Positions 27,005 through 34,764 are shown, numbered from the stretch's first letter. The stretch: DNA of 36,245 nucleotides from an uncultured Planktomarina sp. (GCA_905182535.1 CAJJBZ010000007.1:1-36245); one strand, 5' to 3'. A program made the numbers and translations. Notes: generated by a model not told the origin, from the sequence alone.

Positions 27005-27355
27005 ATTTCACCAGAATATCTACCACCCGCAGAGCAAGCTAACGAAAAGATTGCTAGGGATGCGGCTTGGATATCTGTTCAAAGGATAATCGGTGAGACG
27101 ATGGAGGTGAACAACGTCCCAATACGCTTGTCAGCCTTAAACTGTCCTGAGAGGGGTACGCAGAAAGGCGATAATGCGGCTAGGATTGCTCAGCAGTTTT
27201 TAGGGTCACAGGCAAGGTGTGAGCTTACAGGGGCTAAAACATATGACCGACTAGTCGGATACTGTAAAGTTAATGGTTCAGACTTTGGAGCGTACATGAT
27301 GAACAACTCTTCCTGTAAGGTTTGGGAGAAATACGATGTGTGGGATAGGTATTAA
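27005..27355 (+). pseudogene. SNase-like thermonuclease, 5'-truncated or altered
   Basis: Staphylococcal-nuclease fold. Catalytic residues are visible: R and E in IRLSALNCPE (spacing eight, as R35/E43) and the second arginine in TYDRLVGYCKVNG. Protein-like sequence starts well before the first ATG (27101): from 27005 the frame reads PEYLPPAEQANEKIARDAAW, then VQRIIGETMEVNN, where relatives have IIDGDT-EV. A stop at 27002 and the lack of a start suggest that the N-terminus with its signal peptide is lost. The track-length version beginning at ATG 27101 is only 84 aa and lacks the first strand. It ends one base before the sugar dehydrogenase ATG. Confidence 0.65.
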
Positions 27356-28486
27356 ATGCGTACGGTTATACTAATATTATTAATAAATTTTGCTTCAAAT
27401 GCTTGGGCCAATAGTGTTGTTACTGGAAGTGCAGGTAGCAGATTGGAAGGGGAAGTTGTTTCTGAATTCGACAGTCCTTGGGCGATGTCTTTCATTAACA
27501 GCGACAACCTACTGGTCACTACAAAAGCTGGAAAACTTTGGCTCGTAAATACCAGTGGTGAACAGTCTTTGGTGTCTGGAGTTCCGAAGGTTTTTGCAGG
27601 TGGTCAAGGAGGATTAGGTGATGTCGTTATTCATCCAAAGTATGCAAAAAATAAACTAGTTTATATTTCTTACATCAATTCAGACAATGCAGGGAAGACA
27701 CGATATGCGTCCGTAATACGAGGCACATTAGAAAACTCAGACAAACCACAGCTAAAAAATATTGAAACCATTTGGAAGCAAACACCCGCTCAATCAGGGA
27801 AAGGGCATTTTTCCCACAGAATTGCATTTGGCCTCGATGGAACACAACACGCTGGAAAGATTTTCATCACATCTGGCGACAGGCAAGAGCAAACCCCGGC
27901 ACAACAATGGGACATGGCATTAGGAAAAATTATCCGTCTTAACGAGGATGGTACCATACCTACGGACAACCCATTTCAGGACAAAGGTGACCTCGCAAAA
28001 ACCTTTTGGACAGTCGGTCACAGGAATGCCCTTGGAATTGCATTTGCCAAAGATGGTCAGCTGTGGGCGCACGAAATGGGTCCAAGGCATGGCGATGAGC
28101 TTAATTTAATCGTAGCCGGTGAAAATTACGGATGGCCAATAGTATCGGAAGGCAATCATTATAGTGGAGCAAGAATTCCCGTTCATGAAACAAGACCAGA
28201 ATTCATGGCACCAAAACTTTATTGGGTACCTACGGTGGCTCCATCGGGATTAATTTTTTATGAAGGAAATGAATTTCCTGAATGGAAAGGAAATGCATTT
28301 ATTGGTGGGTTAAAAAGCAAGGCACTGGTCCGAATAGGCTTTAATAATGGAGAGCCTTTTGAGGCTGAACGCTTCAGTTGGTCTAAAAGAGTGAGAGAGG
28401 TCGAAATGGGCCATGATGGTGCCATTTGGGTGTTGGAGGATGGCCCATCTGGTAGGTTGATAAAATTCACAAAACCAAATGAATAG
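27356..28486 (+). CDS. PQQ-dependent aldose sugar dehydrogenase (YliI/GSDH type), 376 aa
   Basis: Soluble periplasmic beta-propeller dehydrogenase that oxidises aldoses using PQQ. Signal peptide TVILILLINFASNAWA. Family motifs: SPWAMSFINSDNLLVTTKAGKLWLV, HFSHRIAFGLDG, GHRNALGIAF, HEMGPRHGDELNLI, NYGWPIVSEG, and PSGLIFYEG near the end. Length and frame are normal. It starts directly at the end of the SNase relic, so translation may be coupled. A small hairpin (GAGGC AGAT GCCTC at 28490-28503) follows the stop. Confidence 0.9.
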   Translation: MRTVILILLINFASNAWANSVVTGSAGSRLEGEVVSEFDSPWAMSFINSDNLLVTTKAGKLWLVNTSGEQSLVSGVPKVFAGGQGGLGDVVIHPKYAKNKLVYISYINSDNAGKTRYASVIRGTLENSDKPQLKNIETIWKQTPAQSGKGHFSHRIAFGLDGTQHAGKIFITSGDRQEQTPAQQWDMALGKIIRLNEDGTIPTDNPFQDKGDLAKTFWTVGHRNALGIAFAKDGQLWAHEMGPRHGDELNLIVAGENYGWPIVSEGNHYSGARIPVHETRPEFMAPKLYWVPTVAPSGLIFYEGNEFPEWKGNAFIGGLKSKALVRIGFNNGEPFEAERFSWSKRVREVEMGHDGAIWVLEDGPSGRLIKFTKPNE

Positions 28487-28489
28487 ATT

Positions 28490-28503
28490 GAGGCAGATGC
28501 CTC
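28490..28503 (+). terminator. Weak hairpin after the sugar dehydrogenase
   Basis: Five-base stem GAGGC/GCCTC with loop AGAT four bases after the stop codon, followed by CTTTGG, too T-poor to be a strong rho-independent terminator. Confidence 0.35.
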
Positions 28504-28701
28504 CTTTGGCGCGGCCAATCACCCCTCAATAAATTAGTTTTCTGCCAATATCTCAAACCAACCTTCTCAAGGGCGGTGAAGGTGGTATTTATCTCGCCTT
28601 CAGGCGGTGGAGCGGCGGTCTGATGATGGCTTTCTAGTAATTTCTGGGCGTATCAGAAATACTCAGTTAACCTGTAGCAAGGCATAAATTGGAGCTATTC
28701 A

Positions 28702-28992
28702 TTGTTAAGACCAACTAAAGATTACATGAAAATCATAATCATAATATGTTCAATACTCTTAATGACTGTGTTGGGAGGTTTGATTTATGTTATGGCACCC
28801 AAGTATTTTGAAGCCCAACAGGTTGAGCGTGATAATTCAACAAAATGTAAATCGTATCGTGCTTTAGAAAGCATTGCCGCTGCTATGTACCGAGAAGACC
28901 CTGAAGGCACTGAGTGGCTATCAAAGGCAAGAGAAGCAGAAACTCGACGCAAACAGCACAAATGCTCACAGCTTGTCTTGGATAAATATTGA
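28702..28992 (+). CDS. Small membrane-anchored protein of unknown function
   Basis: I do not recognise a family. An N-terminal hydrophobic helix (IIIIICSILLMTVLGGLIYVM) is followed by a charged, probably helical tail with two cysteines (STKCKSYRAL and QHKCSQL). Start is uncertain: TTG 28702 has GGAG at 28691-28694 with a seven-base spacer, while ATG 28726 (MKIIII) lacks a clear RBS. Length is 96 or 88 aa. Confidence 0.5.
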   Translation: MLRPTKDYMKIIIIICSILLMTVLGGLIYVMAPKYFEAQQVERDNSTKCKSYRALESIAAAMYREDPEGTEWLSKAREAETRRKQHKCSQLVLDKY

Positions 28993-29102
28993 GTGTCGCT
29001 GGGTTGATGGCATGAATGTGGATCATGCGACCACTACCGACAGCGAGGGTATCCGGGGATATGGTCTGGAGAATGAGGAATTAGACGGTGAGTAGGGCAG
29101 TC

Positions 29103-29598
29103 TTAAACGGATATACCTGCTTTAGGATAATGTTGAAATACCTCGGTGGTTCCATCACTCTTAACTATGAATACATCGTAGGCTTCACGCTCATCTTCAG
29201 GTCCCATCCCGGGCGAGCCGTAAGGCATTGCTGGCACGGCTAATCCCAATGCATCAGGACGGTCTACTATAAGACGTTTTATGTCACTGGCGGGAACGTG
29301 TCCTTCGATGAAATACCCATCAACTTTAGCGGTATGACAGGACATCATATCTTTGGGGATGCCACTCTCAATCTTAAATTCAGTCAAAAGGCTACCAGAG
29401 CGATCTTCAGTAGTAACATTGAAGCCTTTGTCTGTTAAAATCTCTATCCATGCATTGCAGCAACCACACTGTGGGTTTTTAACTACGTGAATATCAGGGG
29501 AAGTGCCTTCTGCTAAGGCAGCCAACGGTGCATGCAATTATAGAACTTGATGCAAGTATTAACAATTGTCGGCGGCTTAACGATACTTTGTTCCTCAC
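29103..29598 (-). CDS. DUF411 metal-binding protein with Tat signal, one frameshift
   Basis: Periplasmic DUF411 protein, a family associated with copper handling. Core motif VVKNPQCGCCNAWIEIL holds the CGCC pair, followed by DMMSCHTAKVDGYFIEGHVPA and a C-terminal methionine/proline-rich loop (VPAMPYGSPGMGPEDE). The annotated-looking frame starts MHAPLAALAEG without a signal. Upstream, in another frame, GTG 29598 with AAAGGGG before it opens MRNKVSLSRRQLLILASSS, a twin-arginine signal that joins the mature part if one base is removed near 29531-29540. Repaired length is 164 aa. The sequence error is the simplest explanation. Confidence 0.85.
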
Positions 29599-29809
29599 CA
29601 CTTATCCCCTTTCAACATCCTTCTGATCAATTAGTGCGGCATCCAAACACATCCATAGCATGGTGGAAAAGACTTTTAGTTTGCACGTCTCCCGTTAATA
29701 CCCACAGTTCTTATCATTACTTCTCATACACACTTGCGCCATAATTCGGGCTATTTCTATGGATTGTCAGGTCATTTCTGTAGCTATAATAGCTCTGCCT
29801 GACCCCAAA

Positions 29810-30139
29810 TTACTTAACAGGTAATGGTGTCATACCTGTTTCCGCTCTAATAATCTTTCCGTCTTTCACTAGGCGCACTAACATCACCGCATTCCTACCT
29901 GTTGGACCATCTAGTATTGAATGACTAACTATAATTTCGTCATTCTCATAGATCAAACGTCTACCCTCCGATGCCGTCTTATCTCTGACATCTGTCATCA
30001 TGGCATCAAGAAACTTATCCTTGTTCCATTCCTCACCCGTATTATGCCTGACAAATATAAAGCCATCGTCCAGTAACTCTGCCATTTGAACTCTATCTTT
30101 TGAGTTTGCTGCATCCCACCATTTATTGAATAAGCTCAT
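29810..30139 (-). CDS. NTF2/SnoaL-like domain protein, 109 aa
   Basis: Small cone-barrel protein of the DUF4440/SnoaL-like group: MSLFNKWWDAANSKDRVQMAELLDDGFIFVRHNTGEEWN is the typical opening with a catalytic-pocket region, ending GKIIRAETGMTPLPVK. These proteins are steroid-isomerase-like or act as small sensors; no specific reaction can be given. ATG 30139 is chosen over 30181 because AAGGAG stands six bases before it. Confidence 0.7.
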   Translation of the reverse strand: MSLFNKWWDAANSKDRVQMAELLDDGFIFVRHNTGEEWNKDKFLDAMMTDVRDKTASEGRRLIYENDEIIVSHSILDGPTGRNAVMLVRLVKDGKIIRAETGMTPLPVK

Positions 30140-30280
30140 TGTAGTCTCCTTATTATAATTCTGGCTTAACCTGAGCGCCAATCGTTATCAAGAACACTAG
30201 GATGTTGCGCATGGGGTTAGTCATTTGACGGCAGACGAAGTGAAGTCGGTTGTAAAATGCAGTTAGTGATAGATTGAAAG

Positions 30281-31279
30281 TCATACTGAATTTTTTAAAG
30301 TCCCCTCTGATAATTCTTTTGCAAAAACCATATCAATCATACGCTGAGTTCCTTTTGAGAACTCTAATGCACAAGGATAGTCAGCACCGTCCTTAACTGA
30401 TGAACAAAAAGCTTCTAACTGTTTAACGTAGTGGTTCTCACTTGGGAAACTAAAGGTCTCAAGATTGCCCTCTTCCCTGAATAAATGAACTTCAGCCTGA
30501 CCAAACACTTGCGGGTTAAAAGGGGCAGTCAACCGAATTAAACCATTCGTTCCCTGAAAGTTCATTTCCTGTCTCGCTTGCATCCTCATTGAGGTTACGC
30601 CCATGAAACGAAAGGATGGAAACCGAGCCGATACATTAGCCCAAACGTCCACACCATTCTCCCAAGAAATTGAAGAATGCAGAATTTCTTCGGGTTCTTC
30701 CTCTGTCATAAACCGTGTGGAGCCAAAGGTATAAACACCTATGTCAGGCAAACTTCCCCCACCCGTCACAGCGCTATTACGTATGTTCTTTGGATCGCTG
30801 CTGTTATTGTACGAGAAAACACCATCCACTTGTATCAAGTCCCCAATGACACCTGACTGGAGTAACTCTTTAGCGTATTGCCACTGTGGGTGATGCACTA
30901 TCATATAGGCTTCGGCTAGCAGCAGACCTGAAGTATCTCTTATTTTAATGAGTTCGTCTATTTCATCGGCCTGAAGCGCGATAGGTTTTTCACACAGCAC
31001 ATGCTTCCCAGCTTCAATAGCTTTTCTTGCCCAATACACATGTAGATGATTTGGCAAGGGTATATAGATCGCATCAATATTAGGGTCTTGAAGAAGAAGT
31101 TCGTAGTCTTCATGTACAGCTATTTCTGGATTGATACTTAAAAAGGGTTTTGCACGGTTGTATTTTGATGTTGCTAAAGCCACGCACTTTGTTCTTTTGG
31201 CAAGCTGCATAGCAGGAAGCATATGCTCAAGCGCGAATTTAGAGGCGCCCAAAATACCCCAACTCAACGTATTTTCCAT
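30281..31279 (-). CDS. Gfo/Idh/MocA family NAD(P)-dependent oxidoreductase, 332 aa
   Basis: Rossmann domain opening WGILGASKFA (GxxGxSxxA variant), then the family lysine motif HVLCEKPIAL (the catalytic K is in EKP), followed by the alpha/beta C-terminal domain with GGGSLPDIGVYTF. Enzymes of this family oxidise or reduce sugars and cyclitols. Layout resembles trans-1,2-dihydrobenzene-1,2-diol or glucose-fructose-type oxidoreductases; the substrate is open. Length and frame are normal. Confidence 0.9.
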   Translation of the reverse strand: MENTLSWGILGASKFALEHMLPAMQLAKRTKCVALATSKYNRAKPFLSINPEIAVHEDYELLLQDPNIDAIYIPLPNHLHVYWARKAIEAGKHVLCEKPIALQADEIDELIKIRDTSGLLLAEAYMIVHHPQWQYAKELLQSGVIGDLIQVDGVFSYNNSSDPKNIRNSAVTGGGSLPDIGVYTFGSTRFMTEEEPEEILHSSISWENGVDVWANVSARFPSFRFMGVTSMRMQARQEMNFQGTNGLIRLTAPFNPQVFGQAEVHLFREEGNLETFSFPSENHYVKQLEAFCSSVKDGADYPCALEFSKGTQRMIDMVFAKELSEGTLKNSV

Positions 31280-31686
31280 TAAATTATTCCCACTTCTTTA
31301 ACTCCCCGTTTTTAGCATGACTTAAAGTTTATTAGAAGTTATTATCCATATTTATGTCTAGGGTCGCAATGAGCGCCAATCGCTGGTTACATCTTTACTT
31401 GTATCAACGCTGTTAAATGGCCAGTGCTACATACTACCGATAAACTTAATGAAAATGATAAACAGGCTCAGCCAGATGGAGGGCTAAACTCCAAGCCACG
31501 CACCTTTAGACTCCCACAAGCCCAACACAGTTACTAGTTTAGGTGAGATGTGGGATGTGAGTTTTGAGGCATCTATGAGTGCTAATTAGGGCCTGATTCA
31601 CCACGAAACCGCGATTTTTTGTAACCCATTTGTAACCCAAGGCTACATAACTTAAGGTAAATCGATCGCTAAGTCTTTGAAAAAAG
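31280..31686. other. Gap between oxidoreductase and tRNA-Lys fragment, with spaced direct repeats
   Basis: About 400 bases without a gene. The only structure I see is the pair GTAACCCA at 31621-31628 and 31632-31639, exactly 11 bases apart, about 50 bases from the tRNA fragment. Spacing of one helical turn is what tyrosine-integrase arm sites show. Confidence 0.5.
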
Positions 31687-31736
31687 TGGTGAGCCCTGAT
31701 GGATCCGAACCATCGACCTACTGATTAAAAGTCAGT
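31687..31736 (-). tRNA. tRNA-Lys (UUU), 3' half only; attachment site of an integrative element
   Basis: The minus strand reads anticodon arm ACTGA-CTTTTAA-TCAGT (anticodon TTT), variable AGGTC, T-arm GATGG-TTCGGAT-CCATC, acceptor 3' strand AGGGCTC, discriminator A and encoded CCA at 31689-31687. The acceptor 5' strand, D-arm and the rest of the 5' half are absent to the right, where unrelated sequence begins. A truncated tRNA beginning in the anticodon arm next to a tyrosine integrase is the hallmark of attL/attR after integration; here the element lies to the right and the complete tRNA should sit at its far end, outside this window. Confidence 0.88.
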
Positions 31737-31861
31737 ATATCATACTGTGTCATCATGTTTCATGTAGTCCCATAATGTTCATTAATCCATTATTATAACT
31801 TAATAAAGTACTATCTGTTGTGTCTTATGGGTTCACCTTGTATCATGCAATCTCACGAACG

Positions 31862-31880
31862 GTGAAACCTAAGTGAAACC
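31862..31880 (+). promoter_or_regulatory. Spaced direct repeats upstream of the integrase, candidate arm-type sites
   Basis: GTGAAACC at 31862-31869 and 31873-31880, repeated with an 11-base period, lies just ahead of the integrase RBS and 130 bases from the tRNA core. The same period occurs in the GTAACCCA pair on the other side of the core. Probably integrase arm-binding sites; a role in control of the integrase promoter is also possible. Confidence 0.5.
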
Positions 31881-31894
31881 TTTGAGAGGATTCT

Positions 31895-33139
31895 ATGGCA
31901 AAACGTGTTCCTCCGCTTAGCGCGGCCACACTGACCAAATTCAAACCAGACCCTCTAAAGGTGTTGGAGCTGGTTGACGGTGCTGTGCCGGGCCTCAGAG
32001 TTCGCATTACGCCTGCAGGAACACGCAGCTGGTCGCTCAACATACGCGCGCAGGGCAAGATGCGCCGCTTTGATGTTGGCCGCAGCCTTGGCCTGGCTGA
32101 AGCCCGCCTAAAAGCAGAGGACCTGCGCCGTAAGATCAAGGATGGTGCAGACCCAACCGCTGAAAAAAGAACCAGTCACCAGCGGACCCAGCTCGCATCA
32201 CAGGGCATTGGAACCTTCGATGCGATTGTGGAAGCATATTTTACAACAGGCCAAGGGGCAGGCTTATCCACAAAAGACGATCAGGTGCGACGTATTCGAT
32301 CAGTCTTTGCTGTGCATCTCAAACGCACGGCACTGGAATTAAAGTCATCCGAACTACAGCTGTCTATAGACAAGCACGGGGCCAAAGTATCGGCGGCGCG
32401 AGCCGCAGGCTATCTGACACCTGTTTTGCATTGGGCTAAAAGGCGAGACTTGGTTATTGGCGATTTCAATCTTGAGAAACCCCTGCAAAACGCACCCCGA
32501 CAAAAGGTACTAACGGAAGTTGAGCTTGCTGCTCTATTACCAACGTTTAAGAGCCATCACGGTGTTTGTGCAAAGTTCATGCTGCTTACCGGGGCGCGGA
32601 TAACAGAAACCACTGCTGCCACTTGGTCGCAAATTGATCTGGAAGCTATGACTTGGACAATACCGCCCGAAAACCTCAAGGACACTCGCGCTCTGCAGGC
32701 CCGACGTCACAAGCCAAAACAAGCACTGGCGATCCCACTGTCACGGCAAGCTATTCAGTTACTGACAGATACACGGGAGGCCGAAACAGAACGACGGCAA
32801 CTAAATGGGTTGCAAGAAGAAATTAGAAAACAGGATTTATTATTTGTTGGGCCGCGTGGCTCAAAGCTGGGCAACTGGGACAGGTGGTTAAAGGCGACAA
32901 CTGCTACGACCGGCATAACAGGCTGGTCAGCACATGCTCTGCGCAGGACCACAGCGACCTTGGCTGGGGACTTGGGAGCGCCCCCTCATATCGTTAGTGT
33001 TATACTGGGTCACTCCAACGTCGGTGGACAACTTGTGGCAGGTTACAATCACAGCACCTACAGCTCTGAACATCAGCAAGTGCTGCAGCACGTTGCAGAT
33101 AAACTCGAGGCACTTGAAAATGGAGTGAGCTATGAGTGA
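31895..33139 (+). CDS. Tyrosine-type site-specific integrase (P4 family), 414 aa
   Basis: Catalyses integration and excision at the tRNA core. An N-terminal DUF4102-like arm-binding domain (ELVDGAVPGLRVRITPAGTRSW) is followed by the core-binding region and catalytic domain. Catalytic residues: R235 (LLTGARITET), H347-x-x-R350 (SAHALRRTTAT), H373 (VILGHSN) and the nucleophile, most likely Y384 (VAGYNH). Length is normal for the family and the frame intact. GAGAGGA lies four bases before the ATG. Its stop overlaps the next gene by eight bases. Confidence 0.93.
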   Translation: MAKRVPPLSAATLTKFKPDPLKVLELVDGAVPGLRVRITPAGTRSWSLNIRAQGKMRRFDVGRSLGLAEARLKAEDLRRKIKDGADPTAEKRTSHQRTQLASQGIGTFDAIVEAYFTTGQGAGLSTKDDQVRRIRSVFAVHLKRTALELKSSELQLSIDKHGAKVSAARAAGYLTPVLHWAKRRDLVIGDFNLEKPLQNAPRQKVLTEVELAALLPTFKSHHGVCAKFMLLTGARITETTAATWSQIDLEAMTWTIPPENLKDTRALQARRHKPKQALAIPLSRQAIQLLTDTREAETERRQLNGLQEEIRKQDLLFVGPRGSKLGNWDRWLKATTATTGITGWSAHALRRTTATLAGDLGAPPHIVSVILGHSNVGGQLVAGYNHSTYSSEHQQVLQHVADKLEALENGVSYE

Positions 33140-33761
33140 TCAGGCCAACAATGAACCCTTTTGGTTTCGCGAAGAGAAAAAACGTATTGTTCAGAATTTC
33201 ATAGACCAAGAATCAAAACATAAAACGCTGGAGGATGATGCGAAGGATGCTGCCGACTGGCTGGCGCAGTTATCACGTCTTAGCCAGAACGTTACTAAAG
33301 CCAACTCGGAAAGTGGTGGCATCGATGCAAAAACATCCTTAAAATTAGGAAGTTTTAAGACCAAAAATCCAAGAGATGCGGTCATGCAGATTATCCTAAA
33401 TCAGATGGGACATAATCCACTAGAAGCATTGGAACTTTTTCAGACACATGAGGCTCAAAAGAAAGAAGATCTATTATTGAAGGAGTCTCAAAACGCAGAA
33501 GAAACATCGTTAAAGATGTCCAACATTGCAAAAAAGCCACGTCCTGAGGCACGAAAAATATTTTCTGAAGCTATTACCAAATTTGTTTCAAGAGAGCCTC
33601 AAATAACGCCTAAGGAATTACTCCAAAGATTTAAGGACGATGAAGATTTTGAGGTTGGAGATGAATTGATCACACACATTACAGAGCGTGATGTAATGAA
33701 AATTACTGCATTGTCTATGAGCCTAAGTCGCGCGAAAAAAAAGCAAAAAAAATTTAAATAA
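33132..33761 (+). CDS. Unknown protein of the integrative element, 209 aa
   Basis: I do not recognise a family. The protein is charged and largely helical, with possible coiled-coil stretches (SRLSQNVTKANSES, LFQTHEAQKKEDLLLKESQN) and a basic C-terminus (SRAKKKQKKFK) that could contact nucleic acid. It overlaps the integrase stop by eight bases, so it is coupled to the integrase. Possible roles include a recombination partner or an element-specific factor; nothing in the sequence decides. Confidence 0.7.
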   Translation: MSDQANNEPFWFREEKKRIVQNFIDQESKHKTLEDDAKDAADWLAQLSRLSQNVTKANSESGGIDAKTSLKLGSFKTKNPRDAVMQIILNQMGHNPLEALELFQTHEAQKKEDLLLKESQNAEETSLKMSNIAKKPRPEARKIFSEAITKFVSREPQITPKELLQRFKDDEDFEVGDELITHITERDVMKITALSMSLSRAKKKQKKFK

Positions 33762-33770
33762 CCGTAACAC

Positions 33771-33791
33771 TAACGCCGTTAGCGTTATAAT
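33771..33791 (+). promoter_or_regulatory. Promoter with overlapping inverted-repeat operator before the AlpA gene
   Basis: TATAAT (33786-33791) is a perfect -10 sequence 50 bases upstream of the AlpA ATG. A perfect inverted repeat, TAACGC (33771-33776) and GCGTTA (33782-33787), runs into the -10 box, so a bound protein would block it. No good -35 is seen at the standard distance. The binding protein could be the element's own AlpA-type regulator. Confidence 0.55.
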
Positions 33792-33840
33792 GACTGTGAT
33801 CTAAAGCCCGCATGTTCAACAATAAGCATGAGGGACCACG

Positions 33841-34101
33841 ATGTTACATGCAGATTTATCTTTTTTTGAAACCCTTCCAGATTCAGCTCTAATTAGAGAA
33901 AAGCTGATCATTGGGGCGGTTCACAAGTCACACGAGGAAATGCCGGTAGAAACCCCGCGCATCGTACCCGTGTCCAGAAGTACTTGGCGTCGAATGGTCA
34001 AGACGGGGCAAGCCCCTGCCCCCATCAAATTGCACACAGGTATAAGTGCATGGCGGGTCGGTGATTTGCGGGAATGGCTTAGACAAAGGTCAATGTCATG
34101 A
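33841..34101 (+). CDS. AlpA-family DNA-binding protein (excisionase/regulator), 86 aa
   Basis: Small winged-HTH protein: VSRSTWRRMVKTGQAPAPIKLHTGISAWRVGDLREWLRQR is the AlpA/excisionase pattern (V-x-x-S-x-x-S-x-x-R ... G-x-F-P ... A-W-x-x-x-x-x-x-W). AlpA proteins activate or assist integrase-driven excision. Its stop overlaps the following gene by four bases. Confidence 0.85.
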   Translation: MLHADLSFFETLPDSALIREKLIIGAVHKSHEEMPVETPRIVPVSRSTWRRMVKTGQAPAPIKLHTGISAWRVGDLREWLRQRSMS

Positions 34102-34532
34102 CTACTCCAAGCAACGACTGGGGGGTCGTTCGGTTCAATGATGTTGAGGCCACCCTGATTAAAAAAGCTGACTACTCAGCTTTGATCAAAAGCGCAAAAG
34201 TGATAATAAAGCCCGAAAATATATGGCTTATTGTAGAATTTGAAATCATCGAACACGAAGTGTTTGCGGGGTTTGTGCCAGACCCCTACTTTTTACTGAT
34301 TGCATCACGTGACCCAACCCAGCAGCGGAAAGTGCTAGAAGGTCTAACAAAGTACCAACAACTTGGTAATTTGACCAAAACACCCCTCAATGACCGGCCC
34401 GTTGATGTGGCGGCCCCAGAACTGGTCAGCAAGAAAGTTCGTATCGCCGTTGCCAAAAATGGGTCCGGTCTCGAGGTAAAAAATCCTGTACAAAAAGTTT
34501 TTAGTTACGACGGGCCAAATTATGTTTCGTGA
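34098..34532 (+). CDS. Unknown protein of the integrative element, 144 aa
   Basis: Unrecognised. It opens with an alternating strand/helix sequence (DWGVVRFNDVEATLIKKADYSAL) and has a proline-poor, mixed composition with a C-terminal basic stretch (KKVRIAVAKNGSGLEVKNP). Coupled to AlpA (overlap of four bases) and overlapping the primase-polymerase by 11 bases, so it is probably a replication or regulatory accessory of the element. Confidence 0.65.
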   Translation: MTTPSNDWGVVRFNDVEATLIKKADYSALIKSAKVIIKPENIWLIVEFEIIEHEVFAGFVPDPYFLLIASRDPTQQRKVLEGLTKYQQLGNLTKTPLNDRPVDVAAPELVSKKVRIAVAKNGSGLEVKNPVQKVFSYDGPNYVS

Positions 34533-34764
34533 ACTGGCTCCCAAACTGAAAGCCAACGGATGGTCAGCAATTATCCCAGTTGAAAACCCCGGAAAAGCGA
34601 CATTTATAAAGGGTTGGCAGCACTATAACCGTTGCCCTCCGACAGAGGAAAATATTGCTAATTGGGCTGCGAAATTTCCCAACGCAGGAGTTGGACTGGC
34701 CGCAGGACCAGATCGTGTAATAGGAATAGATTTAGACATACTCGATCCTGTTAAAGCTGATAAA
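34522..34764 (+). CDS. Bifunctional primase-polymerase N-terminal domain, truncated by the join at ~34,761
   Basis: Archaeo-eukaryotic-type prim-pol found in phage satellites and plasmids. The opening NGWSAIIPVENPGKATFIKGWQ, the glycine-rich FPNAGVGLAAGPDRVIGIDLDI with the metal-binding D-x-D (IDLDILD) are typical. Protein similarity ends at about residue 80 (DPVKADK); the open frame then runs into AT-rich sequence of an unrelated gene. Full-length relatives are several hundred residues and carry a helicase domain. Confidence 0.8.

Larger units (their letters stand above)
31687..34764. mobile_element. Integrative element, left end, in tRNA-Lys (partial)
   Basis: Bounded on the left by the tRNA-Lys 3' half (att core) and containing integrase, an unknown protein, an AlpA-type regulator, a second unknown protein and the start of a primase-polymerase, all on the plus strand and tightly packed (overlaps of 8, 4 and 11 bases). 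The order integrase - AlpA - primase resembles phage-satellite (P4-like) or small genomic-island elements. The right part is cut by the sequence join at about 34,761, so cargo genes and the right att site are unknown. Confidence 0.75.
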
